DNA of 64,000 nucleotides from contig SMMW01000524.1 of NCBI GenBank assembly GCA_004794655.1, forward strand, positions 2,611,001-2,675,000, in the 5' to 3' direction. The stretch comes from Marisa cornuarietis (taxonomy: Eukaryota > Mollusca > Gastropoda > Architaenioglossa > Ampullariidae). How positions within the stretch are numbered: position 1 is the first letter of the stretch; every line of letters starts with the position of its first letter. A program made the position numbers and the translations under genes. Under the pieces are notes generated by a model. That model searched no databases and was not told the origin of the DNA. It was given only the letters and a program-made list of their open reading frames with translations. This document shows, in pieces, positions 12,917 to 64,000 of the stretch.

Positions 12917-14760
12917 CTCTGTGGTAGGAGAAGACGAGGTTAGGTCGGGAATGCCAAACCGAAATGGGCTAGGTGCAGGCTATATTGAACGTGGAACTGC
13001 TCGGGAAAAGATCCTCGCCGAAATATTGAGATACTACAGAATTTGCCCCCCCCCCCAGAAACCAGTTCTTGTGTCGACATATGTCAGATGAAGAATAGCG
13101 GCGGAGTCTCCACCACTATCCCCCGAATAGATCACTTAATATTTAAAAAAAAGGAGGGGAAGAATGGAATGTGACGGAGACGTCGCGTTGCCGTCAGACT
13201 GCGCCGGGGAGTGAGAAGTGTTCAGGCGGCATGGATGCCTTGAACCACGAGACCTGTCGGGAGGAATTGGCCAACTTGTTCGAGATGGCGGAGGGAGCAG
13301 TGTCCTCGCGCGGAGCGGGCTGCACTGCCTCTGGTGCCGTTGCGTACCATTTTCACCCTGTACGAAATCGATCGATCATTTGAAGTGCCTGGTCGGATTT
13401 CCAGATGGCTACCCTGGTTACAGAGTAAAAGTGATGGGAAGGGGCAGCGCAGCTTGCTACCCGTGCGCCGTGTTATGTGCTCCCCCCCCCCCTCACCTTC
13501 TCAGTACAGTCAGGTGCTGCACGCATGGCCTGCTACGGTCTCATTATGCTAACAGTTTCAGTTTTACGCTTTTATTTCGGTTTGATTACAACAGGATGAA
13601 GGAAAAGTGAGTCCGAAAACGGTCTTCACTGTAGACTCAAGGCTTACTTTTATTTTGCAGTATTTTTGTTTTGGATTTGCTTGCTCATTAGGGCTGAACT
13701 GGCTGAGATCAGCTACAGTTTAGTAGCGCGAAATTGAGGGAGATGTCAGCCTGCGGGAAGATTGAGCATCGTCGTTGTATGGAGGTGGTAGCTACTTGTC
13801 GCCACAGCGATAGGTCAAAGTTTATTTGCACTTGCTAGGCTGGTGGTGGAGGGAGGGAGGGTGTGATGTCCATAATATGTTGGCATCTTATCACTACAAC
13901 TCGTGCGTGACGTATACCTCACTGGACACAGCGTCGTCCTCCTCCTGTTTCTGATGCAGGGCTGTTTGGATGTCGAACACTGCATTTGGATCCGAGTAAA
14001 TGGTAGTTGATCTGCATAGTTCAGTGCGGGAGAGGAAGGAGGATCATTTTCAATAAATTTCTTGTACAGACTTTTGAAGATTAAAAACGTGTTTCATTTT
14101 CCGTTAAAGATTGCACGCAGCCTTCCTGTGGGTCCGTCATAATACAGATAATACGAAAAGAATGTTGCTTCATGGGTTGTTGTATTTCCGCCTTAGAGAA
14201 AGTGATAGAAAATGTCCCATGCGGCTTTTAAACTCTTGTCAACTATTTAGTGGTTTTGAAGTGTGGGAGGAAATGAACATAGATTAAGCATGCTTGACGA
14301 AGTCACAGGCTGGAAACTATTCCAGCGTGCACAGCCTCAGATGTCGGTTTAATTTAGTGACTGAGCAAGGCGGTATATCTGCTCTGAAGCGGTTGATAAA
14401 GGAACGTGTGATCTGCAGTAATTGATTATGCGTACGTGTTTGCATGTGCGCATGCGTGGGTACGTGCACGGAGGTGGAGAGAGAGGAAATGGGGAAGAGA
14501 TGTTGGTAACGTTTACTGTCTTATGGCCACGCTGCTTTATTTTTCCGGCGGGACAGAGGAACTGTTGAGCGTGGCCTTAGTCCTTGTGAATGCACATACA
14601 GGATTGTCAGAACTCGGCGCCACATGGTCAAGCAGCGTGTGAACACGGAGTGGGCGCTGATCAGCCTAGCGGCGGCCTGACCTTGACCGTGGCACATAGT
14701 CGACGAGTGGAGATTTTAGCTGCACGTTAACACCCCAGTCTTGCAGGACGGTTGTTTGCA
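12917..14760. other. Non-coding sequence, nothing recognised
   Basis: C-runs occur at 13046-13056 and near 13483. CpG-containing sequence continues to about 14.7 kb. No gene was recognised. Confidence 0.3.
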
Positions 14761-14929
14761 CATCTGTGTGTGTGTGCAGGCGATGCTTGAATGCACCTCA
14801 CAGAAGCTTATGGCGCTCCTGAAGGCCGGGGTGAGCCTGCAATAATATTTGCGGCAACACTTGCCTACGCTGTCCGAGTACAGTACTGCAGGAATATCGA
14901 TCTAATCCTGCACGGATTTTCAGTGTTGA

Positions 14930-15195
14930 TGACACCCCGAAAGGATTGCTGGACTATTGATCTGTTCTCATCATTTCTGAAGGGGCAATGAAGACCTGGC
15001 AATGTTTCTGGAGCACTGATATCCACTCATCGTTGCAGGAGTAATGCTTTGAATCTGCTGGTGTTGATGAGATCTTGTTAAGTATTGCTAGAATGTTGAT
15101 GGTAGGTTCTCAGTATTTCTGAAGTACCTGTGATGATATGTGTTATAGTTACAGAATATTGATGACATCCTGCCATTGTTGCTGGAATATAGTGG
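14930..15195 (+). repeat. Degenerate short tandem-like repeat
   Basis: A motif of the form ttgctgga(c/a)tattgatg recurs with variation near 14942, 15002, 15082, 15150 and 15180, separated by 30-80 bp. It resembles a decayed minisatellite, but I could not fix a period. Confidence 0.35.
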
Positions 15196-15199
15196 GGAT

Positions 15200-18100
15200 T
15201 TATTTCTGACAGACGCCAATAAACCTGCAAACACTTCTCATTATACTTATTAAACAAAACACTAAATAGAGCGCTGGATTCTTGTAACAACAAAAATCAC
15301 ATGATTTTGTGACACAAAGCTATATATTTTGTTTCAGGAAACTTATTTCTAAGACTCTAATGTTTTAATTCTTTTAGCTGGTGATGTTACTTTCATATTA
15401 GACTAAGGGTTGTATAGTCTTCAGATTATTTTAAAGAAACTGTTAAATTATTTATCTGATCATACAAATGAGCCGCCCAGTAATGATAATGAATCAGCAT
15501 CACATTACCAAACAAGCCTAATTGTGTTGTACCTCATCAAAATCATAAATAATACAGCCTATGTAGCCATTAAGCCTTTCTCTATCAGATAGATGTATTG
15601 AACGCTGTGTGAGAGGGGCTTCTTCCGGTGGCATGCACGTTGAAGTCGGATGCTGGGTTGGGAATCATTTTGGCAGATGTGGGCTCAGCGAAGAGAAGGC
15701 GGTAACCACGTCAATGAAGTGCAGCGAAATGGAAATGTTCCTGTCTGTAAATCATTTTGATGTCTGTTATAAATTACATATACTAAATACTTAATGAATG
15801 TAGTATGTTCAGGACAGCCACATGTCCAGTTTTATGAGGTAGCTGGTGGCGATCATGCATGGGTGACATTTAAAAGGTTTTCTTTTAGACCATGTTGTGA
15901 GTAGGGGAAGTGAGCTATAGAGGAAGGAGGTAAAGAGTCTTGAAAATTTGACCTTTGCATGTTACAAAAGTCAGAGAAAAAGGCATTTTGTAGGTAGTGT
16001 CTTAACACCCAGAATTTTATCTGTGTAGCACCATTTGACACTGGATTTTCAGGTTTACAACAAGAACAAAACTAATGTCTGTTTAGGAGGATGCCCAAAA
16101 CAGACTGGTCTCTTTGAAATGACAAAGGCAAATCCAGCTGTTAGTTTTGAGGGAAAAAAAAATGAACAGAGGCAAGACGTTACGTAGAAGATATAAACAT
16201 AAACAGGTATAGAACATAAACAGGTATTCAAACCTGGTGCCGTCTTATGGCGCGGAGGCTGTTAACCTATGGACTAGCCCTTCTCAGTCTCCCCCAGAAG
16301 CAGTCTTCTGATCTCTGCGATCCGCGCCTGAGCACTGCTTCCGGTCAGTAGATACTTCCAAGGTAGCCAAGCGGTGTCTCGGTAGCTAAAGTACCCCGAT
16401 CATCTGGGTGAATGATATTGCACATAACTCTGCATTAGTCTTTCTTCTTACTTTATTAGTAAAAAGGGGAAGAAACTGTAACTAAAATGCATGGGCTGCC
16501 CTATGTCGTCAGCAGACACGATCATGGGGCTTTCCACCAGCTCATTCAGGGATTTGTAGCTCCCATTCTCCTTAAAATGAAACTTGGGAGCAACGTTAGG
16601 CGCTGATCCTCCAGAACTAGGTTCAGACCAAGAAAAATTGCCCAGTTAAGATACGGCTTTAGCTTTGGCTTGCCAAGGCGTAGAGCCATGGAGCGTTGTA
16701 ATACATTGTACACTAAGGCAGAGAGGGAGTATGGAATAAGAAGAAAAAGAAAGGTGTATATGAAAGCTTGACAGGCGGCGAAGAAAGAGGCAGCAGGCAG
16801 CGTGCAGCAGCCATTAGCCAAAGAATGCATGCTGGTGTGTAGCATTCCGCCACAAGGTCATTTTAGAAACGCTTCTGGCAGAGTTGACTATTCCGGGCAA
16901 GCTCCTAACATGTAAGAGGTCCCATCAACTTGTGGAGTAGTTTGAAACAGACTCTAGTCACACAGCATGATTAGTTGTGTAGGCATTAATATGTACACTG
17001 AAAAATGTTTCAATGGGTAGAGTGGGTATATTACCGCTCCAAGTGTTCTTCATTGCTGTCCTTCCCACACCTCCTGTAGGGGAAGAGGGAAGGTGAATAT
17101 GCAATCTCAGAATTACCAGGGGCTGACAAGAATGATGACACTCAGTGCTGCCCTTATTTCCCTCAACTTATCTTTACATTCTTCTATCCTTTCATCCTTC
17201 GAAGCACACCTGGCATTGAAAAAAAATGTAAAGGCTGAGTGTGAGTAGTCATGTGAGAAGTTTTGATGTCGTCTGTTGAAATTGGTGTAGCTTTGTATTT
17301 CAGCCTGTGAAATATTATGATCGCAGTGATTTGTGAAATCAGTTTCCGATTTACTAAGAAAACCTGTTTCATGTTATTAAGGAAAATTGCCTGTAAAACA
17401 TTCTTTTGCTTTTTTTTTTTTTTTTTTTGCCTTTTCTGTTCTTTTTTTAAATGAACCATCCTGAACATGTTCTAGATGGAGTCACATTTTTATACACTGC
17501 AGTATGCAAAAAATTGTACAGAATTGTTTACTTTGGGAATTTTTCTTAAGTCCTCATCATTGTCACAAATATTCAGTATCACTCAATGGCAATTTTTTCA
17601 GTTTAAAAACTGTGTAATGCTGGTGACAATGTTGAAGCAGCTTTAGGAATTTGTTGATGGCTGTGCATGCATGAATTATCAGTGCAGAACTGAACATTAA
17701 CAACACACTCTTTTTATACTTAAGTGGAAAGTGCAGTTATTTACTTTTACATCTAAACTTCCTTAACCATGTGCTTTAAGCACCATTATTTAACATATTG
17801 GCTCTTAACCAATGTATTTCCGGAGATTGCATCACTCGGTTCTCCTCTCCACTCATATGAAGCTGGGCCTTGAACATCAGCATGGGGCTGTGTTTTGAGA
17901 ACCTATGAGATTTGTGTAGATTCACACATTGGCTTGAGCGGTTAAGATTAGTAAGATCTGTCATGTTGTGCTAGTTAGAATGATGTTAACCATTTCATCC
18001 TTCTGCTGCTGATGTCAAGTAGTGTCCAGAACTGTTCAAGAAACATGTTTTCTCTGGTTGTGCTCAGTAAACTTAGTTTTGGTTTGTGATGAAACAGCTA

Positions 18101-18950
18101 GCTGCAGTTTGTAGCTCAGGGCAACATTTGCATTTAAATATATCTCCAGTGACCAGTTACAAAAAATAGGTGAGCTTCGATTTTGGATTTGACATTTAGT
18201 GACATTGACAGCGTTGCATGTTGTTGTTGCACATGCACACACATTCCAGTTCAGCAGAGAGAGATGCCTTGAAAGTTGCCTATAGTTTACCTCAAGAAAG
18301 AATGTAGTTTTGTATTTACTGACTTGTTTACAACATTAAAAAAAATTTCACTTCTTAGGTTAATAAAACAAATACACATCTGATCTGGAAGCCAGCATTA
18401 TAAATGACACATTAAAGGAGTTGCCATATACAGCCTGTCAGAGGAGAACTTTTTGCTAACAGGAGTTCTGACAAGTGAAAGAATGAAAGTCTTGGTAACC
18501 TGTTTGTCTAGAAAAAAATTATGCAGTGGAGCAGTTGACTAGCCCCACCATGTTCCCATGTCTCCTGGTCTTCCTGCTGTTCCCTTGAAGGAGAAGGAAG
18601 GAGGGATATTGATTTTTGAAATAAGAGTAGTTTAGTGGCAGATATGGATGCAAGTGCTGACCTAAGAAGCAAAGCTGATGTATGCTGGTTGTTGCCCTTC
18701 ACTAACAGCATCCTTATTCACCACTGCAAGATTTTGACCATTTTAGGACAGTACAGAGTATAAAAAAGCAGGCAAAAGGGCAGGGATTAACTTGGAGCAT
18801 TATACTGTGGTCTTTGACAAATTATGAATATCTTTATTCCTTAAGATTGCCATACAAATCTGACTCCAGATACATAGATCGCACATAGAGAGCGTGCTGT
18901 CCTCGTTTATCTGTTTCTACAACAGTTTATCGAAGGATAAGTGCAGCCTA
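15200..18950. other. AT-rich non-coding sequence
   Basis: No gene was recognised. It holds a T-run at about 17411-17429 and a possible minus-strand SINE near 16.2 kb, described separately. Confidence 0.35.
16222..16290 (-). repeat. Possible second tRNA-derived SINE fragment, minus strand
   Basis: Read on the minus strand it gives TAGTCCATAGG (box-A-like), a CCTCCGCGCCATAAGACGGC core and GGTTTGAATACC (box-B-like) at tRNA-like spacing. Both boxes deviate from consensus, so this is tentative. Confidence 0.4.
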
Positions 18951-20420
18951 CAGTGTGTGGTATCCACCTGCTCCAAAGTCATTGGGACAGCCCAGAGTAC
19001 TCTTCAGACTGTATAGGCAGACACTTCTGAAATCTTTCATGATGACAGGTGTCGCGTGTCTGCTATTTGCTTTTTCTATTTTCTCTTGTCTCTCCACCGC
19101 ACTTTGCTGGCTTGTCGCAGGGGGGTGGGGGGGAAGCGCGTCGCTTCAGCCGACCGCGGCCGTGACCCCGCTCGTCCCGCGAGCCCCACGCGGACCGGTC
19201 ATGCAGGACTGGGCGACACCCCCCCCCCTTCTCCCATCTTTCGCCCCCTCCCCTGCGCGCGCGGGTTTTTGGCGCGCTCCTACTCTGCGGGACAGTCATC
19301 CTCTTGTAGCAGGCAGCGCGGGTCGTACGGACGGCGCTCTTTTTCTTTCTTCGACTTAGTGATCGACCGATCGTTTTTTCCACGAGCCGTTTGGGTTAGT
19401 GTTCGATTTTTGGTTCCGCATCATCTAGTATAGTTCTTAGGGGTTCAGGGCTGCGGATGCGGGTTTGCGTGAAAGCAGGCAGAATGTTCTGTGTGCAATG
19501 CTGTTGGATGTTTATTACTTTGAGTGTGCGGGAGGTAGTTTTGTTTTTGTTTTCTGATCCGTGAGTCGCGGCGCTTGTGCGCGACTGTATTTTTGTTGTT
19601 GTTGGGATCAGCTCACGTTGAGAAATGTATTCTGGAATGTACTGATGTGTGAAAGCCCGTAGCTGAGAGCGGGGAAGCCTTGTTATAACCACGTGCTGAT
19701 GGAGGTTTGCTGTTTCCTCCACAGGCTCCTATTCTTCTTATTCGTCATTATCTTCGTCATGTTCTGCGTATTTATTTGTGCCCTCGTCTTCCCCTGCATC
19801 GCCCGCTCCCTTTTCACCTCCCGCATCTTGAGAACGTCCCCTTCTTTACTCTTCATAACACAGTCGTCGGATCATCGCTTTTGTCTCCCTCATCGCTGAC
19901 TCTTGGACACGTGACCCGGCTGCGTCCCTGGGACGACCAAGCCCTCCTCAGGAGTTGCGGGCGGGCGGAGCTGCGCGCGGGAGCCCATGTGACCACTGGG
20001 CTGCTCAGGTTTCAGACCTGCGGAGGGGTGCTGGACAGCCCGTGCTGTGAGACAGTCTGCTCCTCCACTACTATACCGCAGTGTGTGCGGGTGTCGTGCC
20101 CCCTGCTCCACCCCTCGCCTCTCTCAGGTGGGCCAGCGCTGGAGCGTCGCGCAGGACAGGCGAGTCACAGCGAGAGTGAACATTGCGACGGGCAGTTGCT
20201 CCCCCAGGGCTACGCTGCGGCATTGTGTCCCCTGCGTCACCCCCCCTTTTTTTTTTGGTTTGTGTGTTTCTCCCTTTTTTGTGTGTGGATATCTCCCCCC
20301 CCCCTTTTTTTTTTTTGCTCGGGCGTTTTTCTGATTCGTGTATGTGGGTGCTTGGGCACGCAAAAGTGTTTTATCTGTTCTCTTTTTTGTCTCTATTTTT
20401 TTCTGTGTATAATAAATTTG
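18950..20420. other. CpG-rich then pyrimidine-rich low-complexity region
   Basis: 19.09-19.35 kb is dense in CpG (cagccgaccgcggccgtgac). 20.24-20.41 kb is dominated by C- and T-runs on the + strand. Long frames here are open on several strands because of composition. It could be a promoter-proximal CpG island for the PMCA gene 3 kb downstream, or part of a LINE. Confidence 0.3.
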
Positions 20421-20589
20421 TTTGTACTGTACCTCTGTCTTTGTTTTGGTCTACGCTCATCCATAGTTCGGAGGCACCTCCTGTTCCACCCCTGGCCGAT
20501 TGAGCGACTGTGAGAGCGTGGCGGCTGAGTGAGTGGCTGCGTTTGTGCATTCCAGCGACGCCGGGGGGCGTGACCGCGACAACAGGCAT

Positions 20590-20826
20590 GTCCTGTTGAG
20601 AGAATTTGTCCAGCTCCCATCAGCCCTGATTTTGTGTGCCTGCACGCAGGACCGATAGACTGTGGCTGTCATTTGTTGTTTCGGCCATGCGACTTTTGAA
20701 TGGTGCTGTGTGAACAAATGAAACATGAATGTGTCTGTTTTGTGCATACAAATGTACGATTTTGTTGTTGTTATTGAGCTGCCACTGAATTGCCCTTCAG
20801 GACAAATAAAGTATTATCTTATCTTA
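20590..20826 (+). mobile_element. LINE 3' end fragment with (ATCTT)n-type tail
   Basis: The stretch ends with tgaattgcccttcaggacaa, then ataaagtattatcttatctta. This is the usual 3' terminus of CR1/L2-like LINEs in aquatic animals. The upstream boundary is unclear and no reverse-transcriptase coding is visible, so it is a 5'-truncated copy. Confidence 0.6.
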
Positions 20827-20833
20827 CATTTTG

Positions 20834-21003
20834 TAGGGTGGTCCGATGGCGTCACCAATACAGTGAAGGTTGGCTATCCTGGGTTCAGCTCTCATCTCGG
20901 GCATGCTGTTCTTTCTCTTAATGTGGCATCAGTTTACAAGGGTGACTGCCTTGCTGTAATACAGCCTTAGTTGCTGGCTCAGCATAAAACTCCCATCCCT
21001 CCA
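20834..21003 (+). repeat. SINE family 1 copy with deleted box A
   Basis: It keeps gtcaccaatacagtgaaggt, gggttcagctctcatctcgg and the body gccttagttgctggctcagc. It lacks the segment between ggtccgatggc and gtcacc, which removes most of the Pol III box A. It follows the LINE tail after a few bases. Confidence 0.8.
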
Positions 21004-22257
21004 CAAGTTGTAGACACATATTTGGGCAGTAACAGATCCCCAAGTAAAAGGGAAATAGACCTGAAACTGGATTGTTTGCAGGTGGTTCAAGTACAGGTGG
21101 GCACACAGAATATTAACAGTAGAACTTGGTACCTACATTTTCATTGTAAATAGATGAGGGCTTATGAGCAAGAGATTCTTTTTCAGGAAAACTATTTTGC
21201 ACATTTCTTCTGTAGAGCGCAGACAAACTGTTTCACACGTTTTCTGCATATGGAAGACAGTATGGTATGGGAGTGTAATCTCTTTTGTACTTCTGCTAGA
21301 AGACAAAGCATGTTGAGTCTTTATACTAGATATTGCCCTTCTGGTTAACTAGTAAAAACAGCATTTATATTGAAGTAACATTTATTACAACAAAGTATGA
21401 TTGGAATGATATGGTATGCAGCTAGTCATTTAGCTGATGGCGCTTCCAGTCACCACCAGCAGTTGCAAGCAAACCTTGCTTCTCTTGTGAAAGGAAGGTG
21501 CTGAGTTTTGGCATTTGATGGGAAGTTTCCCAATTTCATTACATTAGTGATGACAGCACTGTTCCCTGCTTTCGCACAGCAGCTTATTTTCTGAAGGTTT
21601 TAACAGCAGTCCTAAAGCATGTCAGCAGTGGGAAGCCTCTTGAAGTAATGATTATTCCATGGTTCACTGCACATGCAGTGCACTTTTGTTGTGTGTTTTA
21701 ACCTCTTAATAAAATTGAAGCGTCATACATTATTGGAAAGAGGGAGAATATGCATTTTTATAACCAAAGGCAGTTGAACAACTAGATAGAGTTAAAGATT
21801 GAATTTTCTTTTGTCTTTTTCCATCTGCTAAAGTGTACACATATGTTTATATATACATTTTCCTTATCTATCAGCATGCACACTTTGCTTGCCTTCTCTG
21901 CTCTGTAGATAATTCTTGAATAGCTTGTTCCTGAACGTTTATATAACCTTGATCCATGGAGAGCACTTGGACAAGGAGGAGCGGAGCTTAAATTTTGTCA
22001 GCTGGTGATAAGTCAGATCATCTGTGATGCCTAAACTACTGATAAGTGTGCCGGGGCAAATCTAAAGTTTTCAAACTCAGTTTGTTTACATGAGAAAATC
22101 TAGTGGTCCAAATTGCACTCAAGTGGGGTTTTTGTAATAGTGTACAGTTAGAAAAATTTAAATGAATAATAATCTTTGATTCAAGATAGAGTTTAATTCT
22201 ACAGTAGCTTGTTGGCATAGTCCATGGCTATGCACTAATTTTGCATCTTTTCCCCAG
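21004..22257. other. Non-coding sequence immediately upstream of PMCA exon 1
   Basis: AT-rich with no recognised element. Because the 22258 boundary is a splice acceptor, this stretch is intron of the PMCA gene. Confidence 0.55.
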
Positions 22258-22284
22258 GTAGGTGAAGGATAGTGTGGCCACACA

Positions 22285-62768
<40,484 letters not shown>

Positions 62769-64000
62769 AGTGTTGCACTAAGAGCTGTAGACTGTCATCA
62801 CTTGTGAGCATTATGGCATGTTAAAAATGAGAATAATCTGCAAATGATCACTTATAGCCATCTGATGTTTCCACAGTATTGACTGGGCTGTGGGCAAGAG
62901 ATGAGCAACCGTAGGTTCCTAGATGTCACTGGTGGATGACTTGCAGGTCTCCTTGCTACATTTCTTCCTTTGTGTATATGACCAGTGGCAGACTGGCGTA
63001 TTTTTTACAGCATGAGGGGCAGATAATGAAGGCCTAGAATTCATTGGAAACATTGTCAAAATGCAATCTTATTCCTTTGTTTTCACCTGGCACTGGTAAA
63101 TGAGAACTGTTACATATTTCCCAAAGAAATCATTATAGTGATATGTTCTATTCTTGCCTGTTTTGCACATTCCTGAATGTCTATGATGCATTGGAGAGGT
63201 TAAACCCAGAGCCCCCCTTCCTTCTGATTATTTGTATAACTACTCTAATGTGCCAGTATTCATGCTTATAGAAATGTTAACTGTTAACATTCTTGGAACT
63301 TGTTGAGGTTTGCACATGCAGGTGCTAGTTTTGTTGGAGTCTTCTATAGACAACCAGGGACCAGTGTGGATCCTTTGAAAGACAGCTGACAGTGCAGCCA
63401 ATTTGCAGAAGAGCACATACTGTTATTGTTCAGCAATCACCTGCTTTAATTATTCATTTTTCACATTCCTCTTGATGTTAAGTAACTTATAGACCAGTTG
63501 TTTATCCAGAATATAGGGAAAGTGGGGTTGTCAAGGCTGAATGTATCGAGTGGGTTATCCTAGCCTAGCACATGGATCACACCATTTCCCAGTATTTAAG
63601 GGGAGGGGTGGGCAAAATTGTTTGGACATATTGCTTACCTAGTGCTTGCAGGTGCCTGGACTTAAGTAATTTCAAGCCACATCTTTTCTTTGTTGATGGG
63701 GGCTGTGCCATGTGTATTTTCCTGAGTGAGAGAGTTTTATCTAGATATGTGCACCATGATATGAGGCTTTCTGCTTGTTGTGATGACCACCTGTATTGTG
63801 TTTTTGATAACCAATCTTGTGCATAGAATCATACAGCTGTGATATTACTACAGATATGTACATAGCTGGTGGACAGACATTTAGATTGCTTGCTCTGTGT
63901 GCATGCAGGGAGAGGCAGAGAGTGCTTGCATGGGTGATGGTGGGGTGATGAGAGGAAGAGCATCTGGGAATTCAGACATAAAGAGGAAGTGGAAGAGAGA
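62769..64000 (+). other. PMCA: PMCA 3' UTR and/or flanking sequence
   Basis: No coding sequence is recognisable after the TAG. I found no AATAAA or ATTAAA in this stretch, so the mature 3' end is probably beyond the window or uses a variant signal. The only features seen are short TG/CA-rich patches. Confidence 0.5.

Noticed and set aside
12807..13091. 94-codon + strand frame with LNPGQRTFTVLVTGANRCAT
   Set aside because: It is antisense to the minus-strand SINE copy and matches the SINE-derived peptide at 2.9-3.2 kb.
19063..20620. Long overlapping frames on both strands (up to 268 codons)
   Set aside because: They lie in CpG- and pyrimidine-rich low-complexity sequence, several frames are open at once, and no domain is recognisable.

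Overview
This is a stretch of an animal nuclear genome. One large intron-rich gene fills the right two thirds, and transposable elements of several classes lie around and inside it. The gene is on the + strand and encodes a plasma-membrane calcium-transporting P-type ATPase (PMCA, ATP2B family). I could follow 20 coding exons with matching GT/AG boundaries and phases, from an ATG at 22285 to a TAG at 62766-62768. The joined frame is 1254 codons, the expected size for a PMCA with a full calmodulin-binding tail. The many short tRNA-derived SINEs, LINE tails of ATCTT or ATT type, and the general style suggest a lophotrochozoan, most likely a mollusc. That placement is an inference, because I cannot run a search.

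Layout: 1-22257 holds no protein gene I can recognise. Its first ~14.7 kb looks richer in G+C and CpG than the rest, with CpG-dense patches near 4.8-5.3, 6.4-7.1 and 19.1-19.4 kb that could be promoters or non-coding first exons. This region also holds SINE copies, a pogo/Tigger-like DNA transposon inserted inside one of them (9635-10462), and simple repeats. Positions 22258-62768 are the PMCA exons and introns. From 62769 to the window end is 3' untranslated or flanking sequence; I saw no polyadenylation signal in it.

The PMCA shows the whole P-type cycle machinery: actuator TGES, the phosphorylation site CSDKTGTLT (Asp476), the KGAS nucleotide site, the TGDGTNDGP hinge and the TM6 calcium-site motif NLIMD. 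It also has a split calmodulin-binding segment and a C-terminal ETSI that fits a class I PDZ ligand. Two small phase-compatible cassette exons (36 and 30 nt) are predicted in the 9-kb intron that corresponds to vertebrate splice site A. The intron inside the calmodulin-binding segment sits where vertebrate splice site C lies.

Intron content: intron 18 carries a 2979-bp piggyBac element bounded by TTAA, with a decayed but recognisable transposase on the minus strand. Other introns carry piggyBac-type MITEs, a hAT-type MITE with an 8-bp target duplication, SINEs, a LINE 3' fragment inserted in a SINE, a foldback repeat and a ~60-bp minisatellite. I found no clearly new biological system. The most useful leads are the PMCA microexons and the well-bounded mobile elements.
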